A stretch of 64,000 bases of DNA from Halopseudomonas pelagia CL-AP6. GTDB taxonomy: Bacteria > Pseudomonadota > Gammaproteobacteria > Pseudomonadales > Pseudomonadaceae. A program made the translations under genes and the position numbers. The stretch spans positions 1 through 64,000 of the forward strand of contig NZ_AROI01000003.1 of NCBI RefSeq assembly GCF_000410875.1, in the 5' to 3' direction. Below, one piece after another: positions 19,223 through 30,259 of the stretch. The notes beneath the pieces are model-generated. The model did no database searches. It was not told the origin of the DNA and saw nothing but the letters and a program-made list of their open reading frames with translations. The first letter of the stretch is position 1; each line of letters starts with the position of its first letter.

Positions 19223-22027
19223 ATGAGCGAGATTGGTCTGAAGGCGCGCATTCTGCTGATGACACTGGCACCGACCGGACTGTTGGCCATAGCATTGGGC
19301 AGCTACTTCATCTGGCACGCCTCCCAGGATCTACAACAACAACTCTTAGAACGCGGATTCCTGACCGTTGAGCACTTGCAAATGCCTGCGGCGCAGGCGC
19401 TGCTCAATGGCCAGCCACAACAGCTCAGGAACACCCTGACCGACACGCTGAATCGCCGCGATGTGCGCGCTGTCACGCTCTATGACAGCAACCGCCAACA
19501 GCTCGAACATAGTGGTCCGAACATGCTCGCCACGCAGCGCACGCTGGGGGTTGATTCCCTCGGCGCAGGCAGCGGTCTCCAGGTCGGCGAGACAGTCGGC
19601 AGCAGCCGCTTTTTACTACCCCTGTTAGCCAGCCCCGAGTTGATTGAAGGCCCCCTGCAAGATCAGATTGAAGCGGATGCCTTGCTTGGCTGGCTGGAGG
19701 TTGAACTAAGCCATACCAATACCCAGTTGCGGCGCTATCAAATGCTCCTGACCACCCTGGTAATGGTGCTCCTCGGCCTGCTGTTAACGACCTTTACTGT
19801 AAGCCAGATGGGCAGACGAATCACCGATCCAATCAGCTTCGCCAACCGCGCCATCACTCAAATCAGCAAAGGCCAGCTTGATGTAAGGCTGCCCGAGCAG
19901 GGCAGTCGTGAGTTGGATGACCTGGCTCAGGGTATCAATACCATGGCCGGCACCCTGCAAAGTGCGCAGGGTGAACTGCAGCAAAATATCGATCAGGCCA
20001 CAGAAGACTTGCGTCAGACGCTGGAAACTATCGAGATTCAGAACATCGAGTTGGACATGGCACGCAAGAGCGCGCAAGAGGCCAGCCGGATCAAATCCGA
20101 GTTTCTTGCCAATATGAGCCACGAGCTGCGCACCCCGCTGAACGGCATCATTGGCTTCAGCAACCTGTTGCAGCGAACCGAGCTGAGCAATCGACAACAG
20201 GAGTATCTCGGTACCATTGAGAAATCCGCAGATAACCTGTTGGCCATCATCAACGAGATTCTCGATTTTTCCAAAATTGAGGCGGGCAAACTGATCCTCG
20301 ACAATCAACCGTTCAACCTGCGCGATCTGATTCAGGACACCCTGACCATGCTTGCCCCAGCCGCGCATCAGAAGCATCTTGAGCTGGTCAGCATCATTTA
20401 CCGCGACACACCCATCGGCTTGAGCGGCGATGCCCTGCGCCTGAAGCAGATCCTCGCGAACCTGGTCAGTAACGCGATCAAGTTTACCCAGGAAGGCTCG
20501 GTTAGCATCCGTACCATGCTTGAGCAGGAAGACGAGACCCATGCGCTACTGCGTATCAGCGTTACCGACACCGGCATCGGCTTGACCGCAACGCAGCAGA
20601 AATCGCTATTTCAAGCATTTACCCAAGCAGACAACTCGATGTCGCGCCAGGCCGGTGGCACCGGACTGGGCCTGGTCATCGCCAAGCGTCTGGTCGAGCA
20701 AATGCAGGGCGAAATAGGTCTGGATAGCCGGCCAGGCGAGGGCTCCGAGTTCTGGCTCACCGCGCGCCTGGAAAAATCCAGCCAAGCGGGCGACGATCTA
20801 CCTGCCACACCCCTGCGCGGGATACGCGCGGCGGTCGTGGAGCCTTTAGCCCTCAGCCGCCAGGCATTACTGCACAATCTTGAGGACCTGGGGGTTGAGG
20901 CTAGCGTGCACGAAAACCTTCAGTCGCTGGAGAACGCCTTCCGCGAACAACCTGCCGACAGACCTATACAATTAGTGCTGGCGAGTACGCGCTCGCCGAG
21001 CCTGCGAGCCGATACGATGTTCGACCTACTGAATCGCTGGATAAGCGAAGACAGATGCAAAGCGGTAGTATTGACCGACACCACCGAACATTATCCGGCG
21101 CTTGATCAGTTACCCCGCTCGCAATGTCAGGTACTGTCTCGCCCCCTGTGCACGCGTAAACTCTATCGCGCGGTCAACCAGTTATTCCGCCCGGAGCCCA
21201 GTGCCCCCGCCGTTGTACGCCGTGAAGTATCAAAGCCGCTGATTAGCGTACTCTGCGTAGACGACAACGAGGCCAATTTGCGCTTGGTCGCGACCTTCCT
21301 CACCGAGATGGGTGCCCGGGTACTCACCGCCACCAGCGGCGAACAGGCCCTGCAGATTGTCGACCGAGAGCCAGTAGAACTGGTATTCATGGATGTACAG
21401 ATGCCCGGCATGGATGGCCGCGCCACCACCACCGAGCTACGCCTGCGGGAGGAGCTAGCCGACTGTGAGCCCCGACCTATTATTGCCTTGACCGCCCACG
21501 CCCTGGCGGAAGAACGGCGTCGGCTGATTCAATGCGGCATGAATGACTACCTGACCAAGCCTATCAGCCCGGAGCAATTGAGCCACTGCATCTTCCGCTG
21601 GACCGGTGTCAATCTGGCCATGCCGGAAATGGGCGCGGCGCCAATCCCTCAGCTAGTAACCGAGCAACACAACCGGACAGACCCGCCTGTATTAGACCAG
21701 CAAGAGGGCCTGCGGCTGGCCGCCGGCAAGGCCGATCTGGCCGAGGATCTGCTGGCCATGCTGATTAAAGGCTTGCCCGGTGAGCGGGTGTTGATCGAAC
21801 AACACATGAGCACGGGTGACAACGAAGCCCTGCTTAGCGTGGTCCACCGGTTGCACGGAGCAACCCGTTACTGCGGTGTCCCACAGTTACGCGAATGCTG
21901 CCTGCAAGCAGAAACCGTGTTGAAGAAAGGGGATAACAGTCAGATGGCGATCAGTCAGCTGATTGAGGCCGTCGAGCAGCTGCGGCAAGCCTATCAAGCG
22001 GCCCAGGAGCTGCCTTCAGGCCATTGA
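19223..22027 (+). CDS. gacS: Hybrid sensor histidine kinase GacS/BarA
   Basis: A 934-residue inner-membrane kinase of the Gac/Rsm pathway. In order: membrane segment 1 (about 11-31), a periplasmic sensor region, membrane segment 2 (about 173-193), HAMP (about 195-250), HisKA with phospho-acceptor H300 in MSHELRTPLNG, HATPase with NLVSNAIKF, DTGIGL and GTGLGL, a receiver with phospho-acceptor D724 in VFMDVQMPGMDG, and a C-terminal HPt domain with H877 in HRLHG. That is the full four-step phosphorelay that signals to GacA. The start at 19223 gives MSEIGLKARILL, as in Pseudomonas GacS; the 20-codon extension is dropped. It overlaps the 3' end of acpS by 12 bases, convergently. Confidence 0.95.
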   Translation: MSEIGLKARILLMTLAPTGLLAIALGSYFIWHASQDLQQQLLERGFLTVEHLQMPAAQALLNGQPQQLRNTLTDTLNRRDVRAVTLYDSNRQQLEHSGPNMLATQRTLGVDSLGAGSGLQVGETVGSSRFLLPLLASPELIEGPLQDQIEADALLGWLEVELSHTNTQLRRYQMLLTTLVMVLLGLLLTTFTVSQMGRRITDPISFANRAITQISKGQLDVRLPEQGSRELDDLAQGINTMAGTLQSAQGELQQNIDQATEDLRQTLETIEIQNIELDMARKSAQEASRIKSEFLANMSHELRTPLNGIIGFSNLLQRTELSNRQQEYLGTIEKSADNLLAIINEILDFSKIEAGKLILDNQPFNLRDLIQDTLTMLAPAAHQKHLELVSIIYRDTPIGLSGDALRLKQILANLVSNAIKFTQEGSVSIRTMLEQEDETHALLRISVTDTGIGLTATQQKSLFQAFTQADNSMSRQAGGTGLGLVIAKRLVEQMQGEIGLDSRPGEGSEFWLTARLEKSSQAGDDLPATPLRGIRAAVVEPLALSRQALLHNLEDLGVEASVHENLQSLENAFREQPADRPIQLVLASTRSPSLRADTMFDLLNRWISEDRCKAVVLTDTTEHYPALDQLPRSQCQVLSRPLCTRKLYRAVNQLFRPEPSAPAVVRREVSKPLISVLCVDDNEANLRLVATFLTEMGARVLTATSGEQALQIVDREPVELVFMDVQMPGMDGRATTTELRLREELADCEPRPIIALTAHALAEERRRLIQCGMNDYLTKPISPEQLSHCIFRWTGVNLAMPEMGAAPIPQLVTEQHNRTDPPVLDQQEGLRLAAGKADLAEDLLAMLIKGLPGERVLIEQHMSTGDNEALLSVVHRLHGATRYCGVPQLRECCLQAETVLKKGDNSQMAISQLIEAVEQLRQAYQAAQELPSGH

Positions 22028-22396
22028 CCAGATAGCAAAGGCTAGCGCCTGCTCGCGTTCATCGCTCAGGCTCAACAGCATCTCCCCTCCACCACCCTGC
22101 TTTAGCCGCAAGGCGGCAACGCCACTGAGCCGCACCAGCGGTGCGCCCAGGCTGTCGTTGTCGATCTGGATATGTTGCCACGACATGCCCTGCGCCAGCC
22201 CGGTACCTAGCGCCTTGAGAACGGCCTCTTTCGCCGCATAGCGCTTGGCCAGGTAGCGCGCAGGCTGTTTGTGCGCCGCGAAGCGTTGCCATTCAGCCTC
22301 GGTCAGGATGCGCCGGGCGAACCGCTCGCCCTGGCGCCCCAATGCCGCTTCGATGCGGCTGACCAGCACCATGTCGGTGCCGATACCGCGAATCAT
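22016..22396 (-). CDS. acpS: Holo-[acyl-carrier-protein] synthase
   Basis: A 126-residue enzyme that transfers 4'-phosphopantetheine from CoA to acyl carrier protein. Family motifs are [13 protein letters not shown] at the N-terminus, with the metal-binding Asp, and [21 protein letters not shown]. The ATG overlaps the pdxJ stop (ATGA), and the 3' end overlaps gacS on the other strand. Pairing with pdxJ is common in proteobacteria. Confidence 0.95.
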   Translation of the reverse strand: MIRGIGTDMVLVSRIEAALGRQGERFARRILTEAEWQRFAAHKQPARYLAKRYAAKEAVLKALGTGLAQGMSWQHIQIDNDSLGAPLVRLSGVAALRLKQGGGGEMLLSLSDEREQALAFAIWSMA

Positions 22397-23136
22397 CGAC
22401 TAGCCGATGCACTAAGGATCAAAGCGCGCATATCCTTGACTGCTTGGGCCAGACCGGAAAAAAGTGCGCGGGCGATGATCGCATGACCGATGTTCAACTC
22501 GTTCATACCATTGATGGCGGCAATCGGCTCGACGTTGTGATAGTGCAGACCATGTCCGGCGTTGACTACCAGGCCCAGCTTACGCGCATAGATACAGCCT
22601 TCACGCAGGCGCGCCAATGCGTCCGCCTGCTCGGCACCCTGGGTATCCGCGTAGTGGCCGGTGTGCAGCTCAATCACAGGCGCACCAGCGCGTTTGGCCG
22701 CTTCAATCTGGCGTGGATCCGGATCGATAAATAGCGACACCTCACTGCCGATCGCCACCATACGCTCAACCGCTTCCTGCACCCGAGCGCTATTACCGGC
22801 AACATCCAGCCCGCCCTCGGTGGTCAGCTCTTCACGACGCTCGGGCACCAGACAGATATTCGCCGGACGTATTTCCTCGGCAAAATCCAGCATCGCATCA
22901 GTGACGGCCATCTCCAGATTCATCCGCGTCTGTAGCACCTCGACCATCAGGCGAACGTCACGCTCCTGAATATGCCGGCGATCCTCGCGCAGGTGCAAGG
23001 TAATGCCATCTGCACCCGCCTGCTCAGCTTCGATGGCGGCCTGGACCGGATCTGGATAACGCGTACCCCGAGCCTGACGCAGGGTCGCCACATGATCGAT
23101 ATTCACACCTAACAGCACGCGTTGCGGGTGGGTCAA
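22393..23136 (-). CDS. pdxJ: Pyridoxine 5'-phosphate synthase (TTG start)
   Basis: A 247-residue TIM-barrel enzyme of the DXP-dependent vitamin B6 pathway that condenses 3-amino-2-oxopropyl phosphate with DXP. Motifs: [37 protein letters not shown], and ELHTGHYAD. The open frame extends 45 codons further into recO, but an AGGAG six bases before a TTG at 23136 gives [12 protein letters not shown] and the normal family length (about 247). That TTG overlaps the recO stop as TTGA, the equivalent of an ATGA coupling. I therefore call the TTG start. Confidence 0.93.
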   Translation of the reverse strand: MTHPQRVLLGVNIDHVATLRQARGTRYPDPVQAAIEAEQAGADGITLHLREDRRHIQERDVRLMVEVLQTRMNLEMAVTDAMLDFAEEIRPANICLVPERREELTTEGGLDVAGNSARVQEAVERMVAIGSEVSLFIDPDPRQIEAAKRAGAPVIELHTGHYADTQGAEQADALARLREGCIYARKLGLVVNAGHGLHYHNVEPIAAINGMNELNIGHAIIARALFSGLAQAVKDMRALILSASASR

Positions 23137-23852
23137 AGTTTGTCTCCTATGGAAGCCGTGCCAGGGATAGAAAAAAGTTGCCGACTGACCAGCGGCCGGT
23201 CGCCAAGATGCACCGCCAAGGCCTGGCGCATCAGCAGTTTGGCCGTACGCAGCGCCTGGGGCTGAGCCCAATCTGCAGCGGCCATTGCCAGCAGACCAGC
23301 GCCCGGCAACCCGGTCGCAGCGGATGTCAGCTGCGCGATCGGCAGCAAGCCCCGTTCGGCATGCCAGACGTACTGTTGGTCGGCGCTTACCGGCTGGCCC
23401 AAAGCGTCTTCAGTCAAGCTAAAACCATAGCCCATAACCTCCAACAGTTGCCACTCGAATTGCCGCAAGACCGGCTCCAGCAGCGCCGGGCCGGCCAATT
23501 GTTCAAGTGCATGCTGGTAAGCAGCAAAGATTAGCGCACTGGGATCACCGGGCGGCATCAGGCGGATCAACAACTCGTTGAGATACAGACCACTGAACAG
23601 GGCCTGACCCTGTAACGGCCGGTAAGCGCCCGCCACTTCTGCCTGGGTCAAGGTCTTCAGCTCTGCGCGCCCGGCCAAGCCCACCAGCAGCGGGATAAAG
23701 GCTTGCGGCGCGAGCCCCTTGCGCTGCCCTCTGGCGCCGCGCCAGACAACCCGCTGAACACCGTGATGCAGACTGAGCAGATCGACCAGTGCGCTGCTGT
23801 CCCGGTAGGGGCGGCTATGCAACACATAGGCCGGGCTCAGGGCTGCTTGCAC
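23133..23852 (-). CDS. recO: DNA repair protein RecO
   Basis: A 239-residue RecFOR mediator protein that helps load RecA on gaps. The N-terminal OB fold is evident ([20 protein letters not shown]), followed by the helical domain with [13 protein letters not shown]. No zinc-finger cysteine set is present, which is usual for many gammaproteobacteria. The start codon is GTG with GGAG about 8 bases upstream. It is coupled to pdxJ downstream and follows era. Confidence 0.93.
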   Translation of the reverse strand: MQAALSPAYVLHSRPYRDSSALVDLLSLHHGVQRVVWRGARGQRKGLAPQAFIPLLVGLAGRAELKTLTQAEVAGAYRPLQGQALFSGLYLNELLIRLMPPGDPSALIFAAYQHALEQLAGPALLEPVLRQFEWQLLEVMGYGFSLTEDALGQPVSADQQYVWHAERGLLPIAQLTSAATGLPGAGLLAMAAADWAQPQALRTAKLLMRQALAVHLGDRPLVSRQLFSIPGTASIGDKL

Positions 23853-23885
23853 GCCGGGTCTCCACCGAAAAGGGGATAAAACAGC

Positions 23886-24791
23886 TTAGCTGTCGAAATG
23901 GTACCCAAGAGAGCTGAGAGCGCGCTCGTCATCCGACCAGCCGCGCTTCACCTTGACCCACAGGTTCAGCATGATCTTGCTGCCGAAGAGTTTCTGCATG
24001 TCCAACCGGGCTTCCTGGCCAATCTTTTTCAGGCGCTCACCACCGTCACCGATGATGATTTTTTTCTGGCCATCGCGCTCAACCAGAATCAATGCGTGAA
24101 TATGCAGGATCTTGCCTTCCTGTTTGAACTGCTCGATCTCAACCGTCACCTGGTACGGGATCTCGGCGCCCAACTGACGCATGACTTTTTCGCGAACCAG
24201 TTCCGCCGCAAGAAAGCGTGAACTGCGATCGGTAATTTGGTCATCCGGATAGAAATGCTCACCCTCAGGCAAGCGCTCGGCAATCAATTGCTCAAGCTGA
24301 TCGATATTGCGGCCGTGCAGAGCGGATACCGGCACGATCTCGGCATCGGGCAACTGCGTTGCCAGCCATTCCAGATGCGGCAACATTTCTTTCTTATCGT
24401 CCATCCGGTCCAGCTTGTTGACCACCAGCAATACCGGACAGGTGACAAAGCGAATCTTCTCCAAGACCATCTGGTCTTCGTCGGTCCAGCGCAGCCGGTC
24501 CACGACGAAGAGCACCACGTCCACGTCCCGCAGGGCCTGGCTGGCACTCTTGTTCATAAAGCGGTTGAGCGCTTTATCGTTGTCCTTGTGCAGGCCAGGG
24601 GTATCGACATAGATCGCTTGCACAGCCCCTTCGGTCTTGATGCCCAGCATGGTATGCCGGGTGGTCTGCGGCTTGCGCGACGTAATGGCCAGTTTCTGGC
24701 CGAGAATATGGTTGAGCAGAGTCGACTTGCCCACATTGGGACGGCCTACAATGGCCACATAGCCACAACGGGGGGTACTGCTGTCACTCAT
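23886..24791 (-). CDS. era: GTPase Era
   Basis: A 301-residue GTPase required for 30S assembly that binds the 3' end of 16S rRNA. G motifs: G1 [10 protein letters not shown]3 DTPGLH, G4 NKLD. A C-terminal KH domain has [15 protein letters not shown] and [15 protein letters not shown]. The start at 24791 ([14 protein letters not shown]) lies inside the end of rnc (8-base overlap) with a GGAG upstream, and gives exactly the E. coli length. rnc-era coupling is conserved across bacteria. Confidence 0.97.
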   Translation of the reverse strand: MSDSSTPRCGYVAIVGRPNVGKSTLLNHILGQKLAITSRKPQTTRHTMLGIKTEGAVQAIYVDTPGLHKDNDKALNRFMNKSASQALRDVDVVLFVVDRLRWTDEDQMVLEKIRFVTCPVLLVVNKLDRMDDKKEMLPHLEWLATQLPDAEIVPVSALHGRNIDQLEQLIAERLPEGEHFYPDDQITDRSSRFLAAELVREKVMRQLGAEIPYQVTVEIEQFKQEGKILHIHALILVERDGQKKIIIGDGGERLKKIGQEARLDMQKLFGSKIMLNLWVKVKRGWSDDERALSSLGYHFDS

Positions 24792-25473
24792 CTGCTTTCT
24801 CCACACCCAGATCAATCAGGGCTTTTTGTGCTGCTACTTGTTCCGCCAGACGCCGGCTATTGCCCACGCCAAAAGTCGGCTCTGACAGCGGACTGACATG
24901 ACACTCAACCCGGAAGGTCCGGCAGTGCGCTTCGCCACTGCTTTCGGTCACTTCATATCGGGGTAATTCACACTGCCGCGATTGCAGGTACTCCTGCAGC
25001 CGGGTCTTGGGATCTTTGTTGTTGTCTACCAGGGTCAAAGTCGCAATATGCTCGCGTAGCCAGTAGAGCACGCGCTCACGGGCGACCTCCAGCCCACTTT
25101 CCAGGTAGATAGCGCCAATGATAGCTTCGGTCGCGTCGGCAAGAATCGATTCGCGGCGAAACCCGCCGCTTTTCAACTCCCCCGAGCCCAGGCGCAGGTA
25201 CTCGCCCAACTCGAAGCCCTTGGCCAGCTCCGCCAGCGTGACCCCCTTAACCAGGCGCGCGCGTAAACGCGATAGCTGGCCTTCGCGCGCCTGAGGGAAA
25301 CGCTGGAACAGCGCCTCCGCAGCGACGAAGTTCAGTATTGAATCGCCGAGAAACTCCAAGCGCTCATTATTGCGCCCACCCAGGCTTCTATGGCTCAAGG
25401 CCAGGATCAGCAGATCCGGGTCCTTGAAGCTGTAGCCGATGTTGCGTTCGAGCCGGTCTAACTTGTTTATCAC
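24784..25473 (-). CDS. rnc: Ribonuclease III
   Basis: A 229-residue double-strand-specific endoribonuclease for rRNA and mRNA processing. The catalytic signature [15 protein letters not shown] is at about residues 36-50, with the second acidic cluster in [15 protein letters not shown]-terminal dsRNA-binding domain is present (about 155-225, [14 protein letters not shown]). It starts with GTG, which overlaps the stop of the DUF4845 gene as GTGA. No strong Shine-Dalgarno is seen, so translation probably depends on coupling. Confidence 0.97.
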   Translation of the reverse strand: MINKLDRLERNIGYSFKDPDLLILALSHRSLGGRNNERLEFLGDSILNFVAAEALFQRFPQAREGQLSRLRARLVKGVTLAELAKGFELGEYLRLGSGELKSGGFRRESILADATEAIIGAIYLESGLEVARERVLYWLREHIATLTLVDNNKDPKTRLQEYLQSRQCELPRYEVTESSGEAHCRTFRVECHVSPLSEPTFGVGNSRRLAEQVAAQKALIDLGVEKADE

Positions 25474-25847
25474 TTAAGTGGTCTGATTATGTGGGTTTCA
25501 TCGAAGTGAACAAGCGCGTCCACGTTTTGAATTATCGGCGTGCGAACTTCATATTTGATTACCACCGTATACGCATCGGTACCACTGGCGGTAATGGTAA
25601 TCGCATCGCTGGCCTTGATATCGCGGATACTGTTGATCTGCATACCCTTTTGAATATGACTGTGAAAATCACGAAGCGAGGCAATCTTGATGGTCGGATC
25701 CTCGTTAACCTCGGTGACGATCTTGCGCAGGGTAAAATGCTCCATATAGATAGGAGCGAGCTTCATAACGATCACCAGCCCAAAAATGATCAGGGCGATA
25801 ACTGCCAACCAGCCGAAAAACGACATGCCTTTCTGGGAATGGCGCAT
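25470..25847 (-). CDS. DUF4845 small membrane protein
   Basis: A 125-residue protein with one N-terminal membrane segment (about 9-29, [19 protein letters not shown]) that resembles a pilin-like or tail-anchor start ([13 protein letters not shown]). A short periplasmic beta-rich region follows. It matches the DUF4845 protein found between lepB and rnc throughout Pseudomonas. Function unknown; position suggests a link to protein export or processing. It overlaps the GTG start of rnc. Confidence 0.88.
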   Translation of the reverse strand: MRHSQKGMSFFGWLAVIALIIFGLVIVMKLAPIYMEHFTLRKIVTEVNEDPTIKIASLRDFHSHIQKGMQINSIRDIKASDAITITASGTDAYTVVIKYEVRTPIIQNVDALVHFDETHIIRPLK

Positions 25848-25898
25848 GGATAACCTCGTGACGTCCGTTGTAAGTGTTATTGGTATCCGCCCTTTCCC

Positions 25899-26777
25899 TC
25901 AGTGGATAAGGGCTACCCTGGAAAAATTCGGCAGGTTGCTCAGCTTCGGCTCCGGCCAGTGCATCCATACCGCGAATGCCTTACCTACAATATAGTTGTC
26001 AGGGACCATGCCCCACAACTCCCTTGGCATATCATCGGCATTCCAGTAACGGCTGTCATTGGAATTATCACGGTTATCGCCCACCATAAAGTAATGCCCT
26101 TCGGGCACCTGCCACTCTTTCGCCGCAGGCGCGCCTGAAAGACTCTTCTGCCTAACCAGGTGCTCGACATTGCCGAGTCTCTCTTCGAAAATTTCCGCTT
26201 CTGCGCGGGCATACAACGGGTGACCGGTCGGCACCTCGTCGTCTTTTTCCAGGCGCACTGGCGCCAACGGCACCCTTTCGCCATTGATAATCAACTGCTT
26301 ACCGGCGTAGCGCACGGTATCACCCGGCAATCCGACTACCCGCTTGATATAGTTGATACGCGGGTCATTCGGGTAACGGAACACCATTACATCGCCACGC
26401 TGTGGGTCATTAACCGGGATCACCTTCAGGTCCAGCACCGGCAGGCGGATTCCGTAGGCAAACTTATTGACCAGAATGAAGTCGCCCACTTCCAGCGTTG
26501 GCTTCATGGATCCGGAAGGAATTTGAAAGGGCTCGACCAGGAAGGAGCGCAATACCAAAACGACCAGCAGCACAGGAAAAAACGATTTGCCATATTCGAT
26601 CAGCAAAGGCTCTTTTTCCAGACGCTCAACCGTGGTCGGATCGGGGATATCCACCGCAGCATCATAGGCGGCCACAGCACGCCGACGGCGAGGGCCAAAC
26701 CAGAGCAAATCGAGAAGGGCCAGTAAACCCGAAACAGCAACTGCCAATACCAACAGCAGCGGAAAATTGATATGCAT
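25899..26777 (-). CDS. lepB: Signal peptidase I
   Basis: A 292-residue inner-membrane peptidase that removes Sec and Tat signal peptides. Two N-terminal membrane segments are seen (about 4-26 and 63-82). The catalytic serine lies in PSGSMKPTL and the catalytic lysine in NYIKRVVGLPGD, and the C-terminal box MVGDNRDNSNDSRYW is intact. It lies directly downstream of lepA (22-base gap), as in most proteobacteria. The ATG at 26777 lacks a strong ribosome site but agrees with the family N-terminus. Confidence 0.96.
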   Translation of the reverse strand: MHINFPLLLVLAVAVSGLLALLDLLWFGPRRRRAVAAYDAAVDIPDPTTVERLEKEPLLIEYGKSFFPVLLVVLVLRSFLVEPFQIPSGSMKPTLEVGDFILVNKFAYGIRLPVLDLKVIPVNDPQRGDVMVFRYPNDPRINYIKRVVGLPGDTVRYAGKQLIINGERVPLAPVRLEKDDEVPTGHPLYARAEAEIFEERLGNVEHLVRQKSLSGAPAAKEWQVPEGHYFMVGDNRDNSNDSRYWNADDMPRELWGMVPDNYIVGKAFAVWMHWPEPKLSNLPNFSRVALIH

Positions 26778-26799
26778 AATCGAGCCCGTTTAACCGTCC

Positions 26800-28614
26800 C
26801 TAGTTGTCTACTTTCAATACCGCCAGGAAGGCTTCCTGCGGAATTTCAACGTTACCTACCTGCTTCATGCGCTTCTTGCCGGCTTTTTGCTTTTCCAACA
26901 GTTTCTTCTTCCGGCTCGCATCGCCACCATAACACTTGGCGATAACGTTCTTGCGCAGTGCCTTGACGGTTGAGCGCGCAACGATCTGCCCACCGACTGC
27001 CGCCTGTATCGCCACATCGAACATCTGCCGCGGAATCAACTCCTGCATCTTGCTGACCAATTGCCGACCCTTGTAGGCGGCGTTGTCACGGTGCACGATC
27101 AGCGCCAGGGCGTCGACCTTTTCCGCATTGATCAACACATCCAGACGCACTAATCGCGCAGTCTGAAACCGCTCAAAAGCATAATCCAGGGACGCATAAC
27201 CACGGCTTACCGACTTCAGACGATCAAAGAAGTCGAGCACTACCTCGTTCATCGGCAGATCATAAATAACCTGAACCTGCGTTCCAAGAAACAGCATGTC
27301 GTGCTGCACGCCGCGTTTCTCAACGCACAAGGTGATCACCGCGCCCAAGTGATCCTGGGGCACAAGAATGTTGGCCCGCACAATCGGCTCGCGCATTTCC
27401 TCGACCATTGACGGGTCAGGCAGACGCGAGGGATTGTCGACATAGAGGATGCTGCCATCCTTTTTCACTACCTCAAACACCACCGTCGGCGCGGTAGTGA
27501 TCAGGTCCAGGTTGTATTCGCGCTCCAGCCGTTCCTGAATGATTTCCATGTGCAGCATACCGAGAAAGCCACAGCGGAAGCCAAATCCCAGCGCTTCGGA
27601 ACTTTCAGGCTCATAGTGCAAGGACGCATCGTTCAGGGTCAGCTTGGACAGCGCTTCACGAAAATCTTCGAAATCTTCCGAGCTGACCGGGAACAAACCG
27701 GCAAATACCTGAGGTTTGACTTTCTTGAAGCCCGGGAGCATATCCACATCGGGGGTATTGGACAGGGTCAGGGTGTCGCCGACCGGCGCGCCGTGAATAT
27801 CCTTGATGCCGGCAATAATGAAGCCCACTTCTCCGGCTTTTAGATCCGCCGTTTCGCTATGCTTGGGGTTGAATACACCAACACTGTCGACCTGGTGAAT
27901 CTTGCCGGTGGATTTCACCAGAACCTTGTCACCCTTTTTGATCCGCCCGTGCTTGACTCGCACCAGCGATACCACACCCAGATAGTTGTCGAACCAGGAA
28001 TCAATAATCAGCGCCTGCAGCGGTGCGTCCAGTTCACCCACTGGCGCCGGGATAACCTGAATAAGGCGCTCCAGAACATCTTCAACACCCAAACCGCTCT
28101 TGGCGCTACAGACCACGGCGTCTGTAGCGTCGATGCCGATGACGCTCTCGATCTCCGCCATGACGCGCTCAGGTTCAGCCTGCGGCAGGTCGATCTTATT
28201 CAGCACGGGCATGACTTCCAGGCCCTGCTCGATAGCAGTGTAACAGTTGGCTACCGACTGCGCCTCTACACCCTGCGCGGCGTCGACTACCAACAAAGCG
28301 CCCTCACAGGCGGCCAGCGAACGGCTAACTTCATAATGGAAATCGACGTGGCCGGGGGTATCAATGAAATTCAGCTGGTAGGTTTTACCATCCAATTTCG
28401 AGGTGTAGTACAGCGTCACGCTGTGGGCCTTGATGGTGATCCCGCGCTCGCGCTCAAGATCCATGGAGTCGAGCACCTGTTCGGCCATCTCACGATCCGC
28501 CAAGCCACCGCATATTTGAATAAAACGATCAGCCAACGTCGACTTACCATGATCAATATGCGCAATGATCGAGAAATTACGGATTAGGCTAAGGTCACTC
28601 ACTACAGGGATCAT
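26800..28614 (-). CDS. lepA: Elongation factor 4 (LepA)
   Basis: A 604-residue translational GTPase implicated in back-translocation and 30S maturation. G motifs: [23 protein letters not shown]. The EF4-specific C-terminal domain ends with [25 protein letters not shown]. The start at 28614 is an ATG; a GTG four codons later would give the N-terminus [10 protein letters not shown], closer to Pseudomonas LepA, but has no visible ribosome site. It heads the lepA-lepB segment, downstream of mucD but separated by about 180 bases and a hairpin. Confidence 0.96.
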   Translation of the reverse strand: MIPVVSDLSLIRNFSIIAHIDHGKSTLADRFIQICGGLADREMAEQVLDSMDLERERGITIKAHSVTLYYTSKLDGKTYQLNFIDTPGHVDFHYEVSRSLAACEGALLVVDAAQGVEAQSVANCYTAIEQGLEVMPVLNKIDLPQAEPERVMAEIESVIGIDATDAVVCSAKSGLGVEDVLERLIQVIPAPVGELDAPLQALIIDSWFDNYLGVVSLVRVKHGRIKKGDKVLVKSTGKIHQVDSVGVFNPKHSETADLKAGEVGFIIAGIKDIHGAPVGDTLTLSNTPDVDMLPGFKKVKPQVFAGLFPVSSEDFEDFREALSKLTLNDASLHYEPESSEALGFGFRCGFLGMLHMEIIQERLEREYNLDLITTAPTVVFEVVKKDGSILYVDNPSRLPDPSMVEEMREPIVRANILVPQDHLGAVITLCVEKRGVQHDMLFLGTQVQVIYDLPMNEVVLDFFDRLKSVSRGYASLDYAFERFQTARLVRLDVLINAEKVDALALIVHRDNAAYKGRQLVSKMQELIPRQMFDVAIQAAVGGQIVARSTVKALRKNVIAKCYGGDASRKKKLLEKQKAGKKRMKQVGNVEIPQEAFLAVLKVDN

Positions 28615-28664
28615 CCAGACTTGATTGCAAGATCGCCAGCCACGCAGGCTGTCGCAATGAAAGA

Positions 28665-28682
28665 GGGGGAATAGCTTCCCCC
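28665..28682 (-). terminator. Hairpin after mucD
   Basis: A short GC-rich stem (GGGGGAA against TTCCCCC) with a 4-base loop is followed on the minus strand by TCTTTCATT. It lies between the mucD stop and the lepA start, where it could end the algU-mucABCD transcript or reduce read-through into lepA. Confidence 0.6.
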
Positions 28683-28796
28683 GAAAACAGCCCGCGAGTG
28701 TACCCGAATATGCACTAGTGTGCTATCGCAAGCCCGGCCACCAGCAGCGCCTTAGCATTCAAGGGTGCTTGGAGTACCGGGCATAGAACTGGCTGG

Positions 28797-30233
28797 TTAG
28801 TTAGCCAGCCGGAAGGTGATATAACTGGCTCGGCCCTGGCGAATCACGCGCATCGACACGGATCGATTAGTGGGCAAATCGGCAGTGATCTTTTCGAACG
28901 CAGCGACTGACTCCACCGCCTGATTGTCTAGATTGGTAATGACGTCGCCGCTGCGCAGGCCGACCATTGCACCGGGCCCCTGGCGGACTTCGCGAATGAC
29001 CACGCCAGAGCGAACATCCAGAGCTGCTTTTTGTTCCGCGGTCAGTTCGGTCACCACGACGCCGAGACGATTAGTCACTTTGTCTGCCGGGCTACTGGAC
29101 GGCACTATCACAGCAACACTGTCATCCTCTGGCAACGCGCCGATTTCCATTTTCAGCGTCTTGCGCTTCTTCTCGCGCATCACTATTAATGTCGCTTCTT
29201 TACCAGGCCGCACTCGGCCCACTGCGTGCGGAAGATCGGATGACATAATGATTTCTTCGCCGTTGAAGGAGAGAATTACATCACCGACCTGCAGGCCACC
29301 CTTTTCAGCCGGACCCTCGGGCTGAATCTGGGCTACCAGCGCTCCCGCTGGCTTAGGCAGACCAAAAGACTCAGCCAGATCCTTGTTAACCTCCTGAATC
29401 ACTACGCCCAACCAGCCGCGCTGTACGCTGCCGTTTTCCTTGATCTGCTCAACGACGTCCATCGCCACATCAACCGGAATGGCGAAAGACAAGCCCATGA
29501 AACCTCCAGAGCGGGTAAAGATCTGCGAATTAATACCGATCACTTCACCATCCAGATTCAGTAGCGGACCACCTGAATTACCCGGATTGATGGCCACATC
29601 AGTCTGAATAAAAGGCACGTAGCTCTCATTGGGTAAGCTACGCCCTTTGGCACTGATGATACCGGCCGTCACAGAATAGTCGAAACCGAACGGAGAGCCG
29701 ATCGCCAGTACCCATTCGCCAGCTTTAAGCTCAGACGACTTGCCCATGCGCACCACCGGAAGGTCATCCCCAGCCTCAATCTTCAACAAGGCCAGGTCCG
29801 ATCGCGGATCAGCCCCAACCAGTTCAGCCTGCAGCTCACGCCGGTCAGCCAGCCTGACAAAAATGCTATCAGCGCCCGCGATCACGTGATTATTGGTCAG
29901 TACATAACCATCTTTAGACAAGATGAAACCCGAACCCAGAGACTGGGGCGCCTGACGCTCACGCGGAGTTTGCGGGCCTTGTTGCGGAAAGCCACGCTCA
30001 AAAAATTCACGGAATATGGGAGGAATCCCTTCTAGATCTGGCACGCCTGGAACGACGCTAGCTTGACGAGAGACGGGTTTCTGACTGGTACTAATGTTAA
30101 CAACCGCGGGAGAAACATCCTCGACCAACTGGGTAAAATCAGGCAAGCCCTGCGCCATGCCTAACGAGCTCCACCCCAGCAAAAGCGAGCCGACTGCGGC
30201 TACCATCCAGCGTTGCATTGACTGCATATGCAC
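28797..30233 (-). CDS. mucD: Periplasmic serine protease MucD (DegP/HtrA family)
   Basis: A 478-residue periplasmic protease and chaperone of the HtrA family that restrains AlgU activity and alginate production in P. aeruginosa. It has a signal peptide (cleavage near LGMAQ-GLPD) and the trypsin-like triad: His in LTNNHVIAGAD, Asp in DPRSDLALLK, Ser in INPGNSGGPLL. Two PDZ domains follow (about 265-360 and 385-470). The first codon is GTG with AGGAG 5 bases upstream; an ATG two codons later is an alternative. It is the last gene of the algU operon. Confidence 0.95.
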   Translation of the reverse strand: MHMQSMQRWMVAAVGSLLLGWSSLGMAQGLPDFTQLVEDVSPAVVNISTSQKPVSRQASVVPGVPDLEGIPPIFREFFERGFPQQGPQTPRERQAPQSLGSGFILSKDGYVLTNNHVIAGADSIFVRLADRRELQAELVGADPRSDLALLKIEAGDDLPVVRMGKSSELKAGEWVLAIGSPFGFDYSVTAGIISAKGRSLPNESYVPFIQTDVAINPGNSGGPLLNLDGEVIGINSQIFTRSGGFMGLSFAIPVDVAMDVVEQIKENGSVQRGWLGVVIQEVNKDLAESFGLPKPAGALVAQIQPEGPAEKGGLQVGDVILSFNGEEIIMSSDLPHAVGRVRPGKEATLIVMREKKRKTLKMEIGALPEDDSVAVIVPSSSPADKVTNRLGVVVTELTAEQKAALDVRSGVVIREVRQGPGAMVGLRSGDVITNLDNQAVESVAAFEKITADLPTNRSVSMRVIRQGRASYITFRLAN

Positions 30234-30259
30234 TTGATCTCCTAGGTAAAGTAAAGGCC

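Noticed and set aside
19784-20542. A 252-codon minus-strand open frame.
   Set aside because: It lies inside gacS, which encodes intact kinase domains; the shadow frame has no ribosome site or recognisable domain.
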